Shown here piece after piece: positions 13,365 to 24,830 of a DNA stretch of 64,000 nt. The notes beneath the pieces were generated by a model. The model had not been told where the DNA came from. It ran no database searches and saw only the letters and a list, made by a program, of their open reading frames with translations. This DNA is from Engraulis encrasicolus. Taxonomy: Eukaryota; Chordata; Actinopteri; Clupeiformes; Engraulidae. Within the stretch, counting starts at the first letter, position 1. Every line of letters starts with the position of its first letter. The stretch is taken from positions 27,310,634 through 27,374,633 of the forward strand of contig NC_085872.1 in the NCBI RefSeq assembly GCF_034702125.1, given 5' to 3'. Made by a program: the position numbers and the translations under genes.

Positions 13365-13690
13365 GGGCAGTCATGGGTGAGCGGTTAGGGCGTCAGACTT
13401 GCATCCCAGAGGTTGCCGGTTCGACTCCCGACCCGCCAGGTTGGTGGGGGGAGTAATCAACCAGTGCTCTCCCCCATCCTCCTCCATGACTGAGGTACCC
13501 TGAGCATGGTACCGTCCCACCGCACTGCTCCCCATGGGGCGCCACTGAGGGCTGCCCCCTTGCACGGGTGAGTCATAAAATGCAATTTCGTTGTGTGCAG
13601 TGTGCGGTGAACACTTGTGTGCTGTGGAGTGCTGTGCCACAATGACAATGACAATGGGAGTTGAAGTTTCCCAATGGACTTTCACTTTCA
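13365..13690 (+). mobile_element. tRNA-derived SINE, family a
   Basis: Head GGGCAGTCATGGGTGAGCGG contains an A-box-like stretch; a perfect B box GGTTCGACTCC lies at 13418-13428. The body includes CCATGACTGAGGTACCCTGA and the tail ends with an ACAATG repeat and CTTTCACTTTCAC. A reverse copy lies at 8181-8492. Confidence 0.85.
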
Positions 13691-13855
13691 CTGCCGTGGC
13701 CTAATGGTAGGGCACTGGATTACTATGCCGGTGACCCGGGTTTGGTTTCGGTCTGGGTCATTTGCAGATCCTTCCCCGTTTCTCTCTCCCCACTCGTTTC
13801 CTGTCTCTCTGCCGCTGTACTGTCAGAAATAAAGGCAAAAAAGCCCTAAAAAAAC
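13691..13855 (+). mobile_element. tRNA-derived SINE, family b
   Basis: Head TGCCGTGGCCTAATGGTAGG, a weak B box (GGTTTCGGTCTG), a pyrimidine-rich body with TTTCCTGTCTCTCTGCC and the tail AATAAAGGCAAAAAAGCCC. It abuts the family-a SINE. A weaker copy is at 5265-5444. Confidence 0.75.
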
Positions 13856-14432
13856 CCTACCATGCTAAATTATTTCGTAAATACCTACAACTTAGAAGGT
13901 CTTTACACGTATATGTGGATCTATATGGACACGTATGGAGTTTTACAACCTGCATATCAGAGATCCGGCTTTAAAAATATCCCATCTAGAAGGCTAAAAC
14001 GCACATGTTACAATTACACTTTCAATTTTTAATCCTGCATGCTGCGTTTACAGCTAAACAGGATAAAAAAATGATCCACATTTGAAAATATCCAGATATG
14101 TGTAAACAGCACCTTATAGAAATGTATGGTATGGGTGATATAACAGCATGTTATAGAAATGTATGGTATGGGTGATATAACAGCACCTTATACTTACAAC
14201 AAAGACGTGTTTTTGTCGCCATTGGAAGACATACCTCATCACCGATGTCTCTGAATTGTGGGGTCCCCCAGGGCTCCATTCTGGGACCACTACTGTTCAA
14301 TCTGTATATGTTGCCACTGGGACACATTATCGAGAATAACTCCATATATTACCATAGCTATGCGGATGATACCCAGCTCTACTTATCTATGTCCCCCAAT
14401 GACTACACCCCCCTTGAATCACTCTATCATTG

Positions 14433-15638
14433 TGTAGCAGGTGTACCCTAATGGTCTCGTCAAATTATTCCCCTGAACCGTCTCGTATTGGTGTATCTGG
14501 CTGTGCCACTTCCTATTTAACGTCACCAGTCCCATGGGTGCCTAATTGCTGTCTTCCGGGGTGCCTGTTTGGTGCGCGAGGAGCTGAAGTGCGTTATGAA
14601 AGTATGAATGTTTGGACTGGTGAGTTAACGCTTCTATTGTGTAACCTGATTGTTGGCTCAGTGTGTAGGCTGGTGCTGATCTGCATTCTCTTGTAGTTGC
14701 GTGCTCATCGTTGACTGCCGTCCTGCAACGGCGTGTGTGAGCGGTCTGGGTAACCAAAGGACGACCGTGGTTGACTGTGGTTGCTACTCTCCTCTTTGCC
14801 CTATTCTATTCCATTTGCCTGGTAGGTGCATAGTAGAGTTTTCTGTCCCTGTACGTTGTGTGTCGCTGTGTTTCCGTGTTAAGATCCTAATAGGTATTTG
14901 CTCACCTTCACAGGTGAGGTGGCTGTTTAGATAGGCTGCGCCCCTGCCAGGTTGCTGTCTTGTCCACCTGTGTTGTTCCGGTGTGCGTCATTCTCCGTGC
15001 ATCCAAGCCAGCGACGGTGACGGTCGCTGGTTTTCCCCAACGACGAGCAGTCAGCCCACCGCGCGAGACATCTTGTAGTGCTAATTGTATGGACGGTCAA
15101 TAAGCCGGTGCGCTACACCTTCCCTCTTTTAGGCCAGTGTGTGGGTCGTGTACATGAACTGCATTTCCTTTGTTTGTTTCATTTGATTGCATGCTGTGTG
15201 TGGAGAACCCTTACATTTGCATGACTTGCTTTTATTTAATGTTATGATCCGTGTTATATCAAATTGTGTGGTCATTTTGGACGTGCTTAATGTGCATGCT
15301 GTTTTAATATTTTGTTTGTTTTGTTCCCATTTGGAAAGTGCATGAATTGTATGCCCATAGCACCTAGCTACTCCTGGCAAGGTGATCTGTCCAAGGCTCA
15401 TGGACCATGAATATGTAATGTACAGTTTTAAATGTTGAATAACTATGTGTACAGAAAATAAATTGTATTTTTGTATCTCACGTCTTTGTCCTGTAGAGTG
15501 ACCGAACCTGTGTTGCCTTAATGGTATTATTGAGCTTAACTCATTTTCCAGGGTGTCCCCCTGGTGGCGTAGTCGGGATTAACAACTAAAATTAGTATTT
15601 CCAACTAAATTAATTCAACTAAAATCCACTCTGCTACA
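14433..15638 (+). mobile_element. LTR-like insert with internal tRNA-Ser-type primer site
   Basis: 1,206-bp insert inside the LINE. Ends TGTAGCAG and CTGCTACA are inverted repeats and ATTG is duplicated at 14429-14432 and 15639-15642. An AATAAA lies near 15459. TGGCGTAGTCGGGATT at 15575 matches the first 12 nt of a tRNA-Ser primer site, 64 nt before the 3' end. No coding capacity is seen. It could be a solo LTR with a fortuitous match, or a short non-autonomous LTR element. Confidence 0.65.
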
Positions 15639-15642
15639 ATTG

Positions 15643-16403
15643 CATGGACCAAATTAACAAATTGATGTCTCACAATTTCCTCCAGCTGAACACAGATAAA
15701 ACTGAAGTAATTATATTTGGGAAAAGAGAGGAGAGACAAAAGATTGCTACTATTCTTGAAACGAAGGGGCTGAAAGCAAGGGAAACAGTTAAAAAGCTAT
15801 CTTGGGGTCCTCATTGACAGTGACCTAAACTTCAACAGTCACATGAAAGCTATTACTAAGTCTGCATTTTATCACATAAAAAACGTCTCTAAATTTAGGG
15901 GCCTGATGTCTAAACATGATCTGGAGAAGCTAATACATGCCTTCATTTCTAGTAAAGTTGATTACTGTAACAGTCTTTTTACTGGCCTCCGCAATAAGAC
16001 CATTAAACAGCTTCAACTTGTACAAAATGCAGCTGCAAGGGTTCTTACAAAGACAAGGAAGTTCGACCACATTACTCCAATTTTAAGATCGCTGCATTGG
16101 CTCCCAGTAAGCTACAGAATTGATTTTAAGGCAATGCTACTTGTGTTTAAATCATTAAATGGAATGGGACCCACATATCTACTGGATATGTTTCAGCTGT
16201 ATGCACCAACCAGGTCACTAAGGTCAACGGAGAAGAATTTGCTGGTGATTCCAAAAGTCAAAACAAAGTGTGGAGAGGCAGCCTTTAGCTTCTATGCTTC
16301 AAAGCTTTGGAACCAGCTTCCAGATGACGTAAAAAATGCACCCACTATTGATAGCTTTAAATCTAGACCCAAGACAAAGCTGTTCTCAGATGCTTTCCCC
16401 TAG
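15643..16403 (+). pseudogene. LINE reverse transcriptase C-terminal remnant
   Basis: The open part from 15843 gives 186 residues typical of the C terminus of fish LINE ORF2 (FISSKVDYCNSLFTGL, LVQNAAARVLTKTRK, LHWLPVSYRI). The first 200 bp are in other frames with stops near 15815-15840. Confidence 0.85.
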
Positions 16404-16877
16404 CTTAAATTACATACCATTATTTTTTTATTATTATTATTTTTTTGTTTATTTAATTTGTTTTATTATATTTTATTATTTTTTTTACCTTCTGTTTTAT
16501 CTTAATGTTTTAAATGTTTTTTGACTCTAATTCATTTCCTTCTTTCTTCCCTGTTTCCTTTCATTTACATTTGTTAACTTTGTGAAGCACATTGAGTTGC
16601 ACCTGTGTATGAAATGCACTATATAAATAAATAAACTTGCCTTGCCTTGCCTTGCCTTGCCTTATAGAAATGTATGGTATGGGTGCCAAATGGTGATATG
16701 TAGCTACATCTGGATGCATTGTATTAGGCCTAACAATGGTGACTGAACTGAAGCTTTAGGTATAGGTGGGTATACACTGATGTTCATAGTTCTACTGGCT
16801 CAGTTATGTTTCAAGACATTTAGCAATATGTATGACGATAATGGTAGCAAGTGTAAGGTTACACCATTGATAAAAGC

Positions 16878-18616
16878 TGGAGTAACCAACACCATCTGCA
16901 CCTACTGTACATTTCACCTTTTCTCCTATCTTGTCAACGTGTGATGAATAAATAAGTAAAAAGTTCAATCAAAATACTCAAAACTCCACGCCCAGTTAAA
17001 GTAAAATGTAGCCTATACCAAAAACATTTGCATGGATCCTAGAACATTGATGCCTTTGTTTTTTTTTCAATGATGCAGCCTCGTACTGTAATCACAGATC
17101 ACAGCCATGAGACCAGAGGAGTGAACATCTATTCTCTATTGTTTTACTATGAAGATTGATTATGGTCATTTTAAGTTTCAAACTGAACTTAGTGTCACCT
17201 GACTGAAGCCCTTAAATGCGCACCACCCACCCAGTGCTGCCCCCATTCACGTGCACCAAAGTAGTGGCACATTTGCAGACGCAGCATTTCCTATCAACAT
17301 CATATACAGAGAGGTTGTCTTAGGTTAAGGTCAGCATTAGGTTTACAGGTAGCCTAATCTAAGCATGACCTACCAAGCTATTACTGCCATTGCACTCCTG
17401 GGTAAGTGCAGTGATTGACTGCTGCTTCTTCTTTCTTGTTGCTTTCAATTTAGTAATTCAAAGTTTAAAGTTAGTAATTACAAAAGTTGGTAATTCAAAG
17501 TTAGTAATTTAAAGTTTTTCAAATTTTTCAGGTGTTTTCCATTTGGCCCTGAAGGTGTCAGGAATCGTAGTGGATCTCAGGCCAGGAGATAAAGTCACTC
17601 TTCATGGTGACTGTGCCATGGATAAATCAGGAGTCTACTGGATTGGAAACACAATGCAGTCAAACTACTGGCAACCCAACTTCATGATGTCTGTTTATGA
17701 CGCGGTGAAGGCTACTGATGTTATAAGTTCCCGCTACACCTTTCAGTTGAATAACTTCAGCCGTTTATTTGATCTGGTCATTTGGAACATCACTGAATCT
17801 GATCTAGGGGTGTACTACTGTGCGAAATTCAAGACAAAGAAGATGATCGGTGAAAAAGACACTTATTATTTTAGTAATATCACCTACAAACTGAACTTTG
17901 AAGGTAGGAAGGCACAACGATCGACATACACTGTACACATGAAATGCATTTTCTTCATGATTTGAAATTCTTTTCAGTTATCGGATTGTACCAACATTGT
18001 AAATGAGCCATAATTACAGACCTAACAATGGATAAATGAGAGAATGAGAGAAATAAAAAAGAGAAATACTTTTCTATTTTAAAAAAATGTTTCAAGAATA
18101 TTTTGAAATGAAATTCTTGCAAGATATTGATCTATCTTGGTCTCTACACAAACAATGCTTTACCCACATGCTGTTCAGCCGAGAGACAACTGTAAAGCAT
18201 TGAACATAAAGGGAAATTTGTACCAATGTGTCATGGTTTCCCCTTTTCAGACCCTGCTCCTTCACCTCCGCTGTCCTCCCCATCTGCTCCTCCTCTTCCT
18301 GAGTGTGAGCGTGCTGGTCAGTGTTGGATGCTGCTGGCCATCTTGTGTCCTGTGTCTGCTCTACTCGCCGCCCTCATCTCCTCCGCTTGCTTCTACTGTT
18401 GTAAGACAGGTGGGTCAATTACCGCTCTCAACAAACCGTCATTGAACTAAAAAAAAAAAAAACATTATCACTGTAACGATTTCAATGATCACAAGAAGAC
18501 TAAGTGGACTGATTGTGCTGCAATACTGACTTCTTTAAGTGTTTTTTTCTTCATTTTATATATGCAACTTGATTTAATTTTAGGACCAGACCAAGGCCAA
18601 GGAGATGGATTTCAGG
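16878..18616 (+). repeat. tandem duplication unit 1 (IgR1 5' half)
   Basis: The stretch from a GGAGTAACCAACACCATCTG block about 0.5 kb upstream of the leader, through the TM exon, recurs at 23263-24830 with few differences. It includes promoter-proximal sequence, introns 1 and 2, and exons 1-3. Similarity stops just after the TM exon. Confidence 0.75.
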
Positions 18617-19394
18617 TATGTCTTATACCAGGGGTGTCAAACTCAAATTGACCGAGGTGCCAAATCAAAATCTGCAATCAATCAATACTTGATTAAAAAA
18701 AAAAAAATGTTTTAACTGAACTAAAAATGTGAATGCACACACTTAATACTCACAAACAGATTCTCATGATAGTTAAATTGTGCCTGCGCATATTCTTTTG
18801 CATAAGCTGTTTCACTGCACTGGGCCCACTCATATTCCTGTGATACAGTAGCTTCATATTGCATGCTGCTTGCATGCTGTTCCACCTTTTTTTTCTTCCA
18901 TTTTTATTTTTCCCCTCCATAACTTTACCTGTGTGTTATGGGTCTTAAATGTCCACGTGGGCATTATGTGTATTTATGTAAGCTACTTGACACCTGAATT
19001 TCCCCTCGGGGATCAATAAAGTTACTCTACTGTCTACTCTACTAACACGACACTTCCGGCGCTGCACTGCGGTGGCGAGTGTCAGTCAGTGTGTCTTTCA
19101 TAATCACTCAAAATATTTTACTACCAAAATACTACACTACTACGACATTACACAATGAATTAAGTAGTGAATTATGACTTAATCATTGGCATTGGTAACA
19201 GCCAATTTATAACAGGGGCCATATGTTAATAGTTTAACAATTGACTAGACACTTTTCACATTATATATCTTGAACTGTCTTAACTGTGTATATTACTCTG
19301 TTGGCACATGAAGGTTAGTCCATTGCTGTCCAAGAATTACCCGAGAAGTCTGGACCAGGATCTCCTCACTGAAGTTATCTACAAGCAACTATGA
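17365..19394 (+). CDS. IgR1: single V-domain Ig receptor with one C-terminal ITIM
   Basis: Predicted type I membrane receptor, most likely an inhibitory leukocyte receptor. Exons: 17365-17401 (leader), 17532-17903 (V domain), 18251-18409 (stalk and TM), 18584-18615, 19314-19394. Phases are 1,1,1,0 and all introns are GT-AG; the product is about 226 residues. The leader MTYQAITAIALLGVFHLAL is followed by a V-set domain with the first Cys in LHGDC, a core Trp in GVYW and a DLGVYYC second-Cys motif. A Pro/Ser stalk precedes a hydrophobic segment at about residues 161-186. The tail ends in EVIYKQL, which fits the ITIM consensus (VxYxxL), just before the stop. The last exon could begin at 19335 instead, in the same frame. 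The V exon shows no J-like FGxG motif. The 5' exons closely match IgR2 but the tail exons do not. Function is inferred from family architecture; NITR-like is the best label, and a CD300-like or other V-set receptor is possible. Confidence 0.8.
18780..19050 (+). mobile_element. LINE 3'-end fragment in IgR1 intron 4
   Basis: The stretch ends in AATTTCCCCTCGGGGATCAA followed by TAAAGT and a (CTACT)n-like tail, the usual 3' end of several fish LINEs. No reverse transcriptase remains. A hAT-like scrap (GGGTGTCAAACTCAAATTGA) precedes it at about 18629. Confidence 0.6.
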
Positions 19395-19439
19395 GCTGAA
19401 TACCACGAATATGCCTTCTTAGTTTTAAAATATGTGATG

Positions 19440-19445
19440 AATAAA
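19440..19445 (+). promoter_or_regulatory. polyadenylation signal of IgR1
   Basis: AATAAA 45 nt after the IgR1 stop. A second copy lies at 19510-19515. Either could define the 3' end. Confidence 0.5.
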
Positions 19446-19917
19446 TACTGAAAACAATTGTGCTTTTAAAATTATTTGCTGTGTTATGTAAATATATTAT
19501 TTGAATTGCAATAAACCTTACTGTAGTAGCTTTCTCTTTCTTAATTCATTTACAATAAAATGAGACCAGATACCTATTGCAGGCCTGATTGTCATTTTTA
19601 TTTTTGTATCCAAAGTACATTGACTCTATAATGCAGTAGATAGCTTATTGTAATATTCCTCTAGCCCTTTCCTGCAGATGGGACAACATGATAACAGGAG
19701 TTAACATGGCAACAGCTGCAATAAGTAATTATAATACTTTATATTATATGTCAAGACTAAGGCCATCATCATTTAGTAACAACAAGGTTACAATAGAGGC
19801 ATGAAAACACATTGCAAAAAAAGTATTTAATTGTAAAATCTAAACTCTCAGAGCCAGGAATTGGGTATTTCTCCCACTCTGTAGTAATGGGTCCTCATTA
19901 CATTGTACTCTATGTTG

Positions 19918-19973
19918 TGTGCGTGCGTTCGTGCGTTCGTGCGTGCGTGCGTGCGCCCGTGTGTGTGTGTGTG
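19918..19973. repeat. (CGTG/GT)n microsatellite
   Basis: Mixed GCGT and GT units. Confidence 0.9.
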
Positions 19974-20029
19974 GCAGGTGCTCAAGGGGGGCAGAGGGAC
20001 ATGTGGAACTTCCAGCAGCCTTACTAGGC

Positions 20030-22945
20030 TAATAATAAGAATAAACATTTTATTTTGAGCGCCTTTCAAAATACCCAAGGACACTTTACAATCAAAAACA
20101 AATACATAACAGTAGGGAAAGTATAACAAAGCTTCAGTGAATTAACAATAGGAGAGTAATGAGAGTAATTAAAATGTAAAAATAAAATAAAAATACAGTA
20201 AAAAAATAAATGTTTTAAAATAACAAAAAGAAGTAGAATGCAATAAATAAAATAAAAACGAGGGGAAAAATAGATAAAATAGATAAAATATGTAAAATAG
20301 AAAATAAGCTGATAATTAAAATGAAGTGGAAGTGCCTGTGAAATTGAAAAGCAGAAGTGAAAAGGTGTGTCTTCAGCTGAGATTTGAAAGTGGACAGTGT
20401 AGAACACTGTCGAAGTGACAGTGGGAGAGAATTCCAAAGTTTGGGGCCAACAACACTAAATGCCCTGTCGCCCATGGTGCGCAGGTGTGTGGAGGGAACT
20501 GTAAGGAGGAGTGAGTCAGTGGAGCGTAGTGTGCGGGTGGGATTGTATGGGGTGAGGAGACTTGTGATGTAGGAGGGTGCAAGGTTGTGCTGGGCCTTGT
20601 ATACGAGGAGGAGAATTGATGTAATTGATAGAGGATAGGGGTAATGTGATGCCAGGGTCTGGTGTGTGTAAGTAATCTAGCTGCTGAGTTTTGAATGTAT
20701 TGAAGACGGACGGTTAATCAATTTAGTAGGGAGACCAGTGAGTAGGGCATTGCAATAATCTAATCTGGAGGTTACGAAAGCGTGAATGAGGGTCTCAGCA
20801 GAGGTAGGGGTAAGAGAAGGGCGGAGTCTGGAGATGGTTTTAAGGTGGAAAAACGCAGTTTTGGTGAGGTGTTTAATATGGGATTCAAAGGAGAGCGAAG
20901 AGTCGATGATGACGGCCAAATTTTTTACTTCAGAGGAAGTGGAGGTAAAATAGTCAGGGATCGAGAACTGAGAAAGGTTTATCTTTTTAAGTAATGATGG
21001 GGTGGCGATGATGATGGCTTCGGTTTTGTTTTGATTAGGTTTAAGAAAAATTTGGGTCATCCAATTACTAATTTCGTTGAGACAGGTTGTTAAGTTAGCG
21101 AGGGGGTGTGGATGGGAGGGTTTAGTGTGTATATAGATTTGGGTGTCATCTGCATAACAGTGAAAATGTATGTAACCGGTGGTTATCCTGAACCTTTATT
21201 CTGACGGGGTAACGACACTCCCCTTTCCTTCAGGTGTGTAGCATAAATCATTGCGGTGGTAGCTAGCTAGCAAAGACGCTGTGTTTTTGATGCTGTCGAG
21301 TGTAGCGTGGGCACACCGCTCTCTCTGTCTCTCCGTTTGTGGTTGAGCCACCGTACAGGAAAGGTAGGCGTCCTTCTCGGTTGGTTTATTGCTCTTTTTG
21401 GTGCATTGTAATGTACTTAGTTGTTGGTTACTGACACCATTTAACTTAATCGTAGCCCTGTCCATAGGCGGCTGGCGTGGGGTCGGCTGCTGTTCTGGGA
21501 TGGTGTGTCGAGCTGGGCAAACTCAAGTGTCGTGGTGGCGTGTCTCCACTGTGTCCTTTGGGGTTGACTGCTTGCGTGCCGCTTCGAGAGAACCAGAGGT
21601 AATGCCGGCATTTTCTGTAAGAGTCTCGACGCTTAGCTCTTGACTTGTGTAGGGAGTTGTGCATTTCCACAATACACAACTCCTGTTTAATCGATTTATA
21701 ATGCCGTGCCTAATGGTAACTTTCTCGTTAAATGTACATAGGAGGAGATGGTGCCTTCGACTACACTGATGCAGTGTCATTAGAGAAGGGGGGCATCACT
21801 GTTCTTTTCCCAACCTTTTGTTTTGTTTTGTCCTATTGTGTGAGTGATTCATCCTGTGCAACCTTTTCACTTTGACGTCCGAGACGAAGGGGCTTGTGTA
21901 AGTTTCACTCTAACATCCGAGACGAAGGGGCTCGTGTAAGTTTCTACTTAGTAACCGCCAAGACGGAGCTTGTGTATATGATTAGGGTATGAACACTGAA
22001 GTATTACTGGGAGACGTATCTTAAATCTCAGACTCCTTTTGGAACCTATACTTGCTGTAGGGGGAGACCAAAGACGTGTGTCTAACAGGCTTGTGTGTGT
22101 GTGTGTGTGGTGGCCATTACCAATTTTGCCCTTTTGGCAGTTTGTTTTCTTTTGTATAATTTGATTTACTAACTTTGTTTGCCGTGCAATTTTTGTTATT
22201 TGGTCTACCCCTCGTGCAACTGCCAATTGCAATTAGCACCTTTGCATAACTAGCACATTTGCACATTTCTGTATCTTGAGATGACGTGCCTATAAATGCT
22301 GTTAAAGTTCATATTCTATTTTCATATTTGACTGAGCCCGTGAGGCATACTTTATGTGCAGAGATTCATTACGATAAGAAAGAAGAGATTCATTACGAAA
22401 AGAAAGAAAATAAAAAGAACTCTGAATTGTATGACAGTTGTATCTCTTGTTATTCACTAACCTGTTGCGGGGAAAGTCAAATCAAGTGTTTGATGGTTGG
22501 GTTCTCTCACCCTAACAAATGAGAGTGGCGTAGTCACTAAACATCTTAAAAAATATTAAAAATATTACGGTAAAGAGATAACGCAGGCCACATGTAGGCC
22601 ATGTTTTCGGAGAATGTAACCAAGGGGAAGAATATAAATGATGAAGAGTAGGGGGCCTAAAACTGAGCCTTGTTGAACACCATGTGTGAGGAGTGAATTT
22701 GGAGACCGGAAATCACCAATAGAGACAAACTGCTCTCTTCCATTTAGGTAGGACCTGAACCATGAGAGTGCAGTACCAGTGATGCCCAATAGGGTTTCCA
22801 GCCTTGTGAGAAGGACGTTGTGGCAGACTGTGTCAAAAGCAGCTGTTAAATCAAGTAGCAGGAGGATACTGAAATGTCCTGAATCCGCAGCTAACAAAAG
22901 GTCGTTTACAACCTTGACTAGTGCAGTTTCAGTGCTATGCTTGGA
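20030..22945 (-). mobile_element. 5'-truncated LINE (L2-like), interrupted
   Basis: On the minus strand: LLLDLTAAFDTVCHNVLL, HGVQQGSVLGPLLF (22897-22600), then after an insert YADDTQIYIHTKP (about 21160), FLKPNQNKTEAIIIA (about 21050), HAFVTSRLDYCNALLTGLP (about 20760) and the C-terminal FSVVGPKLWNSLPLSLR (about 20440). The 3' end is near 20040, where AATAAACATTTTATTTTGAG is preceded by an ATTATT-type tail. It is broken by frameshifts as well as by the insert. Confidence 0.88.
21171..22592 (+). mobile_element. second LTR-like insert with TGGCGTAGTC near its 3' end
   Basis: 1,422 bp with TG...CA ends (TGTAACCGG ... AGGCCACA), flanked by the 4-bp duplication TGTA (21167-21170, 22593-22596) and interrupting the LINE reading frame. 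AATAAA lies near 22408. TGGCGTAGTC lies at 22526-22535, 67 nt before the end, as in the insert at 14433-15638. Strand is assigned by that motif. No coding potential. Confidence 0.62.
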
Positions 22946-23262
22946 CTCTACAGTATATTATGCATTTGGTCATTATTGACACGCTTTTGATGGTCAAGCA
23001 TTCGTACCGAAGGTGATCATGTCAACATGGAGCACAGTACACTGTGACAAAACAAATTATAAAAAAATAACTTTCAAAAAGGATTTTTTTTGTCCAGTGG
23101 GGCAAAAGGGCAGGTGCTTAAGAACCACCTTGTCCCTATCTGTGCACACCTATGTGTCATTTAAGCAATAAGCCACGAGAGGCCATGGGTTATGCTCGAT
23201 TGATAACGGGCAAGGGGAGTGGGGCACGACGCCCATTTGACGCTCATTTGATCAGCGACGTA

Positions 23263-24830
23263 GCTGGAGTAACCAACACCATCTGCACTATCAGCTTTTC
23301 TTGTCAACATGTGATGAGTAAATAAGTAAAAAGTTCAATTAAAATACTCAAATAGGCCTACTCAAAATTCCACGCCCAGTTAAACTAAAATGTATACCAA
23401 AAACATTCGCATGGATCCTAGAACATTGATGCCTTTGTTTTTATTTTCAATGTTGCAGCCTCATACTTAAACCCAATCACACATCACAGCCATAAGACCA
23501 GAGGAGTGAACATCTATTCTCTACTGTTTTACTATGAAGATTGATTATGGTAATTTTAAGTTTCAAACTGAACTTAGTGTCACCTGACTGAAGCCCTTAA
23601 ATGCGCACCACCCACCCAGTGCTGCCCCCATTCACGTGCACCAAAGTAGTGGCACATTTGCAGACGCATCATTTCCCATCAGCATCATATACAGAGAGGT
23701 TGTCTTAGGTTACGGTCAACAGGTTTACAGGTAGCCTACTCTAAGCATGACCTACCAAGCCATTACTGTCATTGCACTCCTGGGTAAGTACAGTGATTGC
23801 TGCTTCTTCTTCTTCTTTCTTGTTGCTGTCAATTTAGTAATTCAAAATAAATATTTTGAATTGTTAATTTTTCAGGTGTTATCCATTTGGCTCTGAAGGT
23901 GTCAGGAATCGAAGTGGATCTCAGAATCAGGGCAGGAGATAAAGTCACTCTTCATGGTGACTGTGCCATGGATAAATCAGGAGTCTACTGGTTTGGAAAC
24001 ACAATGCAGCCAAGCTACCGGCAGCCCAACTTCATGATGTCTGTTCGCGACGCGGTGAAGGCTACTGATGTTAGAAGTTCCCGCTACACCTTTCAGTGGA
24101 ATAACTTCAGCCGTTTATTCGATCTGGTCATTTGGAACATCACTGAATCTGATCTAGGGGTGTACTACTGTGCGAAATTCAAGACAAAGAAGATGATCGG
24201 TGAAAAAGACACTTATTATTTTAGTAATATCACCTACAAACTGAGCTTTGAAGGTAGGAAGGCACAATGATCGACATACACTCTACACATGAAATGTATT
24301 GCAATGATCTATAGACAAATATCATAAACATGCATTTTCTTCATGATTTGAAATTCTTTTCAGATGTCGGATTGTACCAACATTGTAAATGAGCCATAAT
24401 TACAGACCTAACAATGGATAAATGAGAGAATTTAATTTAATTTTAAAAATACATTTTAAATACTTTTTTATTTAAAAAATATGTTTCAAGAATATTTTGA
24501 AATGAAATTCTTGCAAAATATTGATCTATCTTGGTCTCTACACAAACAATGCTTTACCCACATACTGTTCAGCCGAGAGACAGCTGTAAAGCATTGAACA
24601 TAAAGGGAAATTTATACCAATGTGTCATGGTTTCCCCTTTTCAGACCCTGCTCCTTCACCTCCGCTGTCCTCCCCCTCTCCTCCTCCTCCTCCTCCTGTT
24701 CCTGAGTGTGAGAGTGCTGGTCAGTGTTGGATGCTGCTGGCCATCTTGTGTCCTGTGTCTGCTCTACTAGCCGCCCTCATCTCCTCCACCTGTGTCTACT
24801 GCCTATGCTGCAAAACCGGTATGTCCATGT
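23263..24830 (+). repeat. tandem duplication unit 2 (IgR2 5' half)
   Basis: Second copy of the block at 16878-18410. Intron 1 is shorter because the AAAGTTAGTAATT-type repeats present in IgR1 are missing. Shared upstream sequence includes the ATGCGCACCACCCACC block before the leader. Confidence 0.75.

Larger units (their letters stand above)
14174..16663 (+). mobile_element. 5'-truncated LINE (L2/Rex1-like), interrupted
   Basis: Reverse transcriptase remains: GVPQGSILGPLLF and YADDTQLYLS (14245-14432), then, after an insert, FLQLNTDKTEVIIFG and the C-terminal part LHWLPVSYRIDFKAML ... KLWNQLPDDVKNA up to a stop at about 16403. The 3' end has GTGAAGCACATTGAGTTGC, an AATAAATAAA run and a CTTGC repeat tail. 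A flanking duplication ATAGAAATGTATGGTATGGG occurs before (14155) and after (16664). It cannot move: 5' truncated and frameshifted near 15800. Confidence 0.88.

Noticed and set aside
17543..17965. Treating the V exon as an intronless gene
   Set aside because: The apparent start is TTG within the V exon; a leader exon with matching phase lies upstream in both paralogues and a GT donor lies at the V-exon end.
18137..18450. Reading the TM region of IgR1 and IgR2 as separate small proteins
   Set aside because: The hydrophobic part follows a clear AG acceptor in phase with the V exon and ends at a donor.
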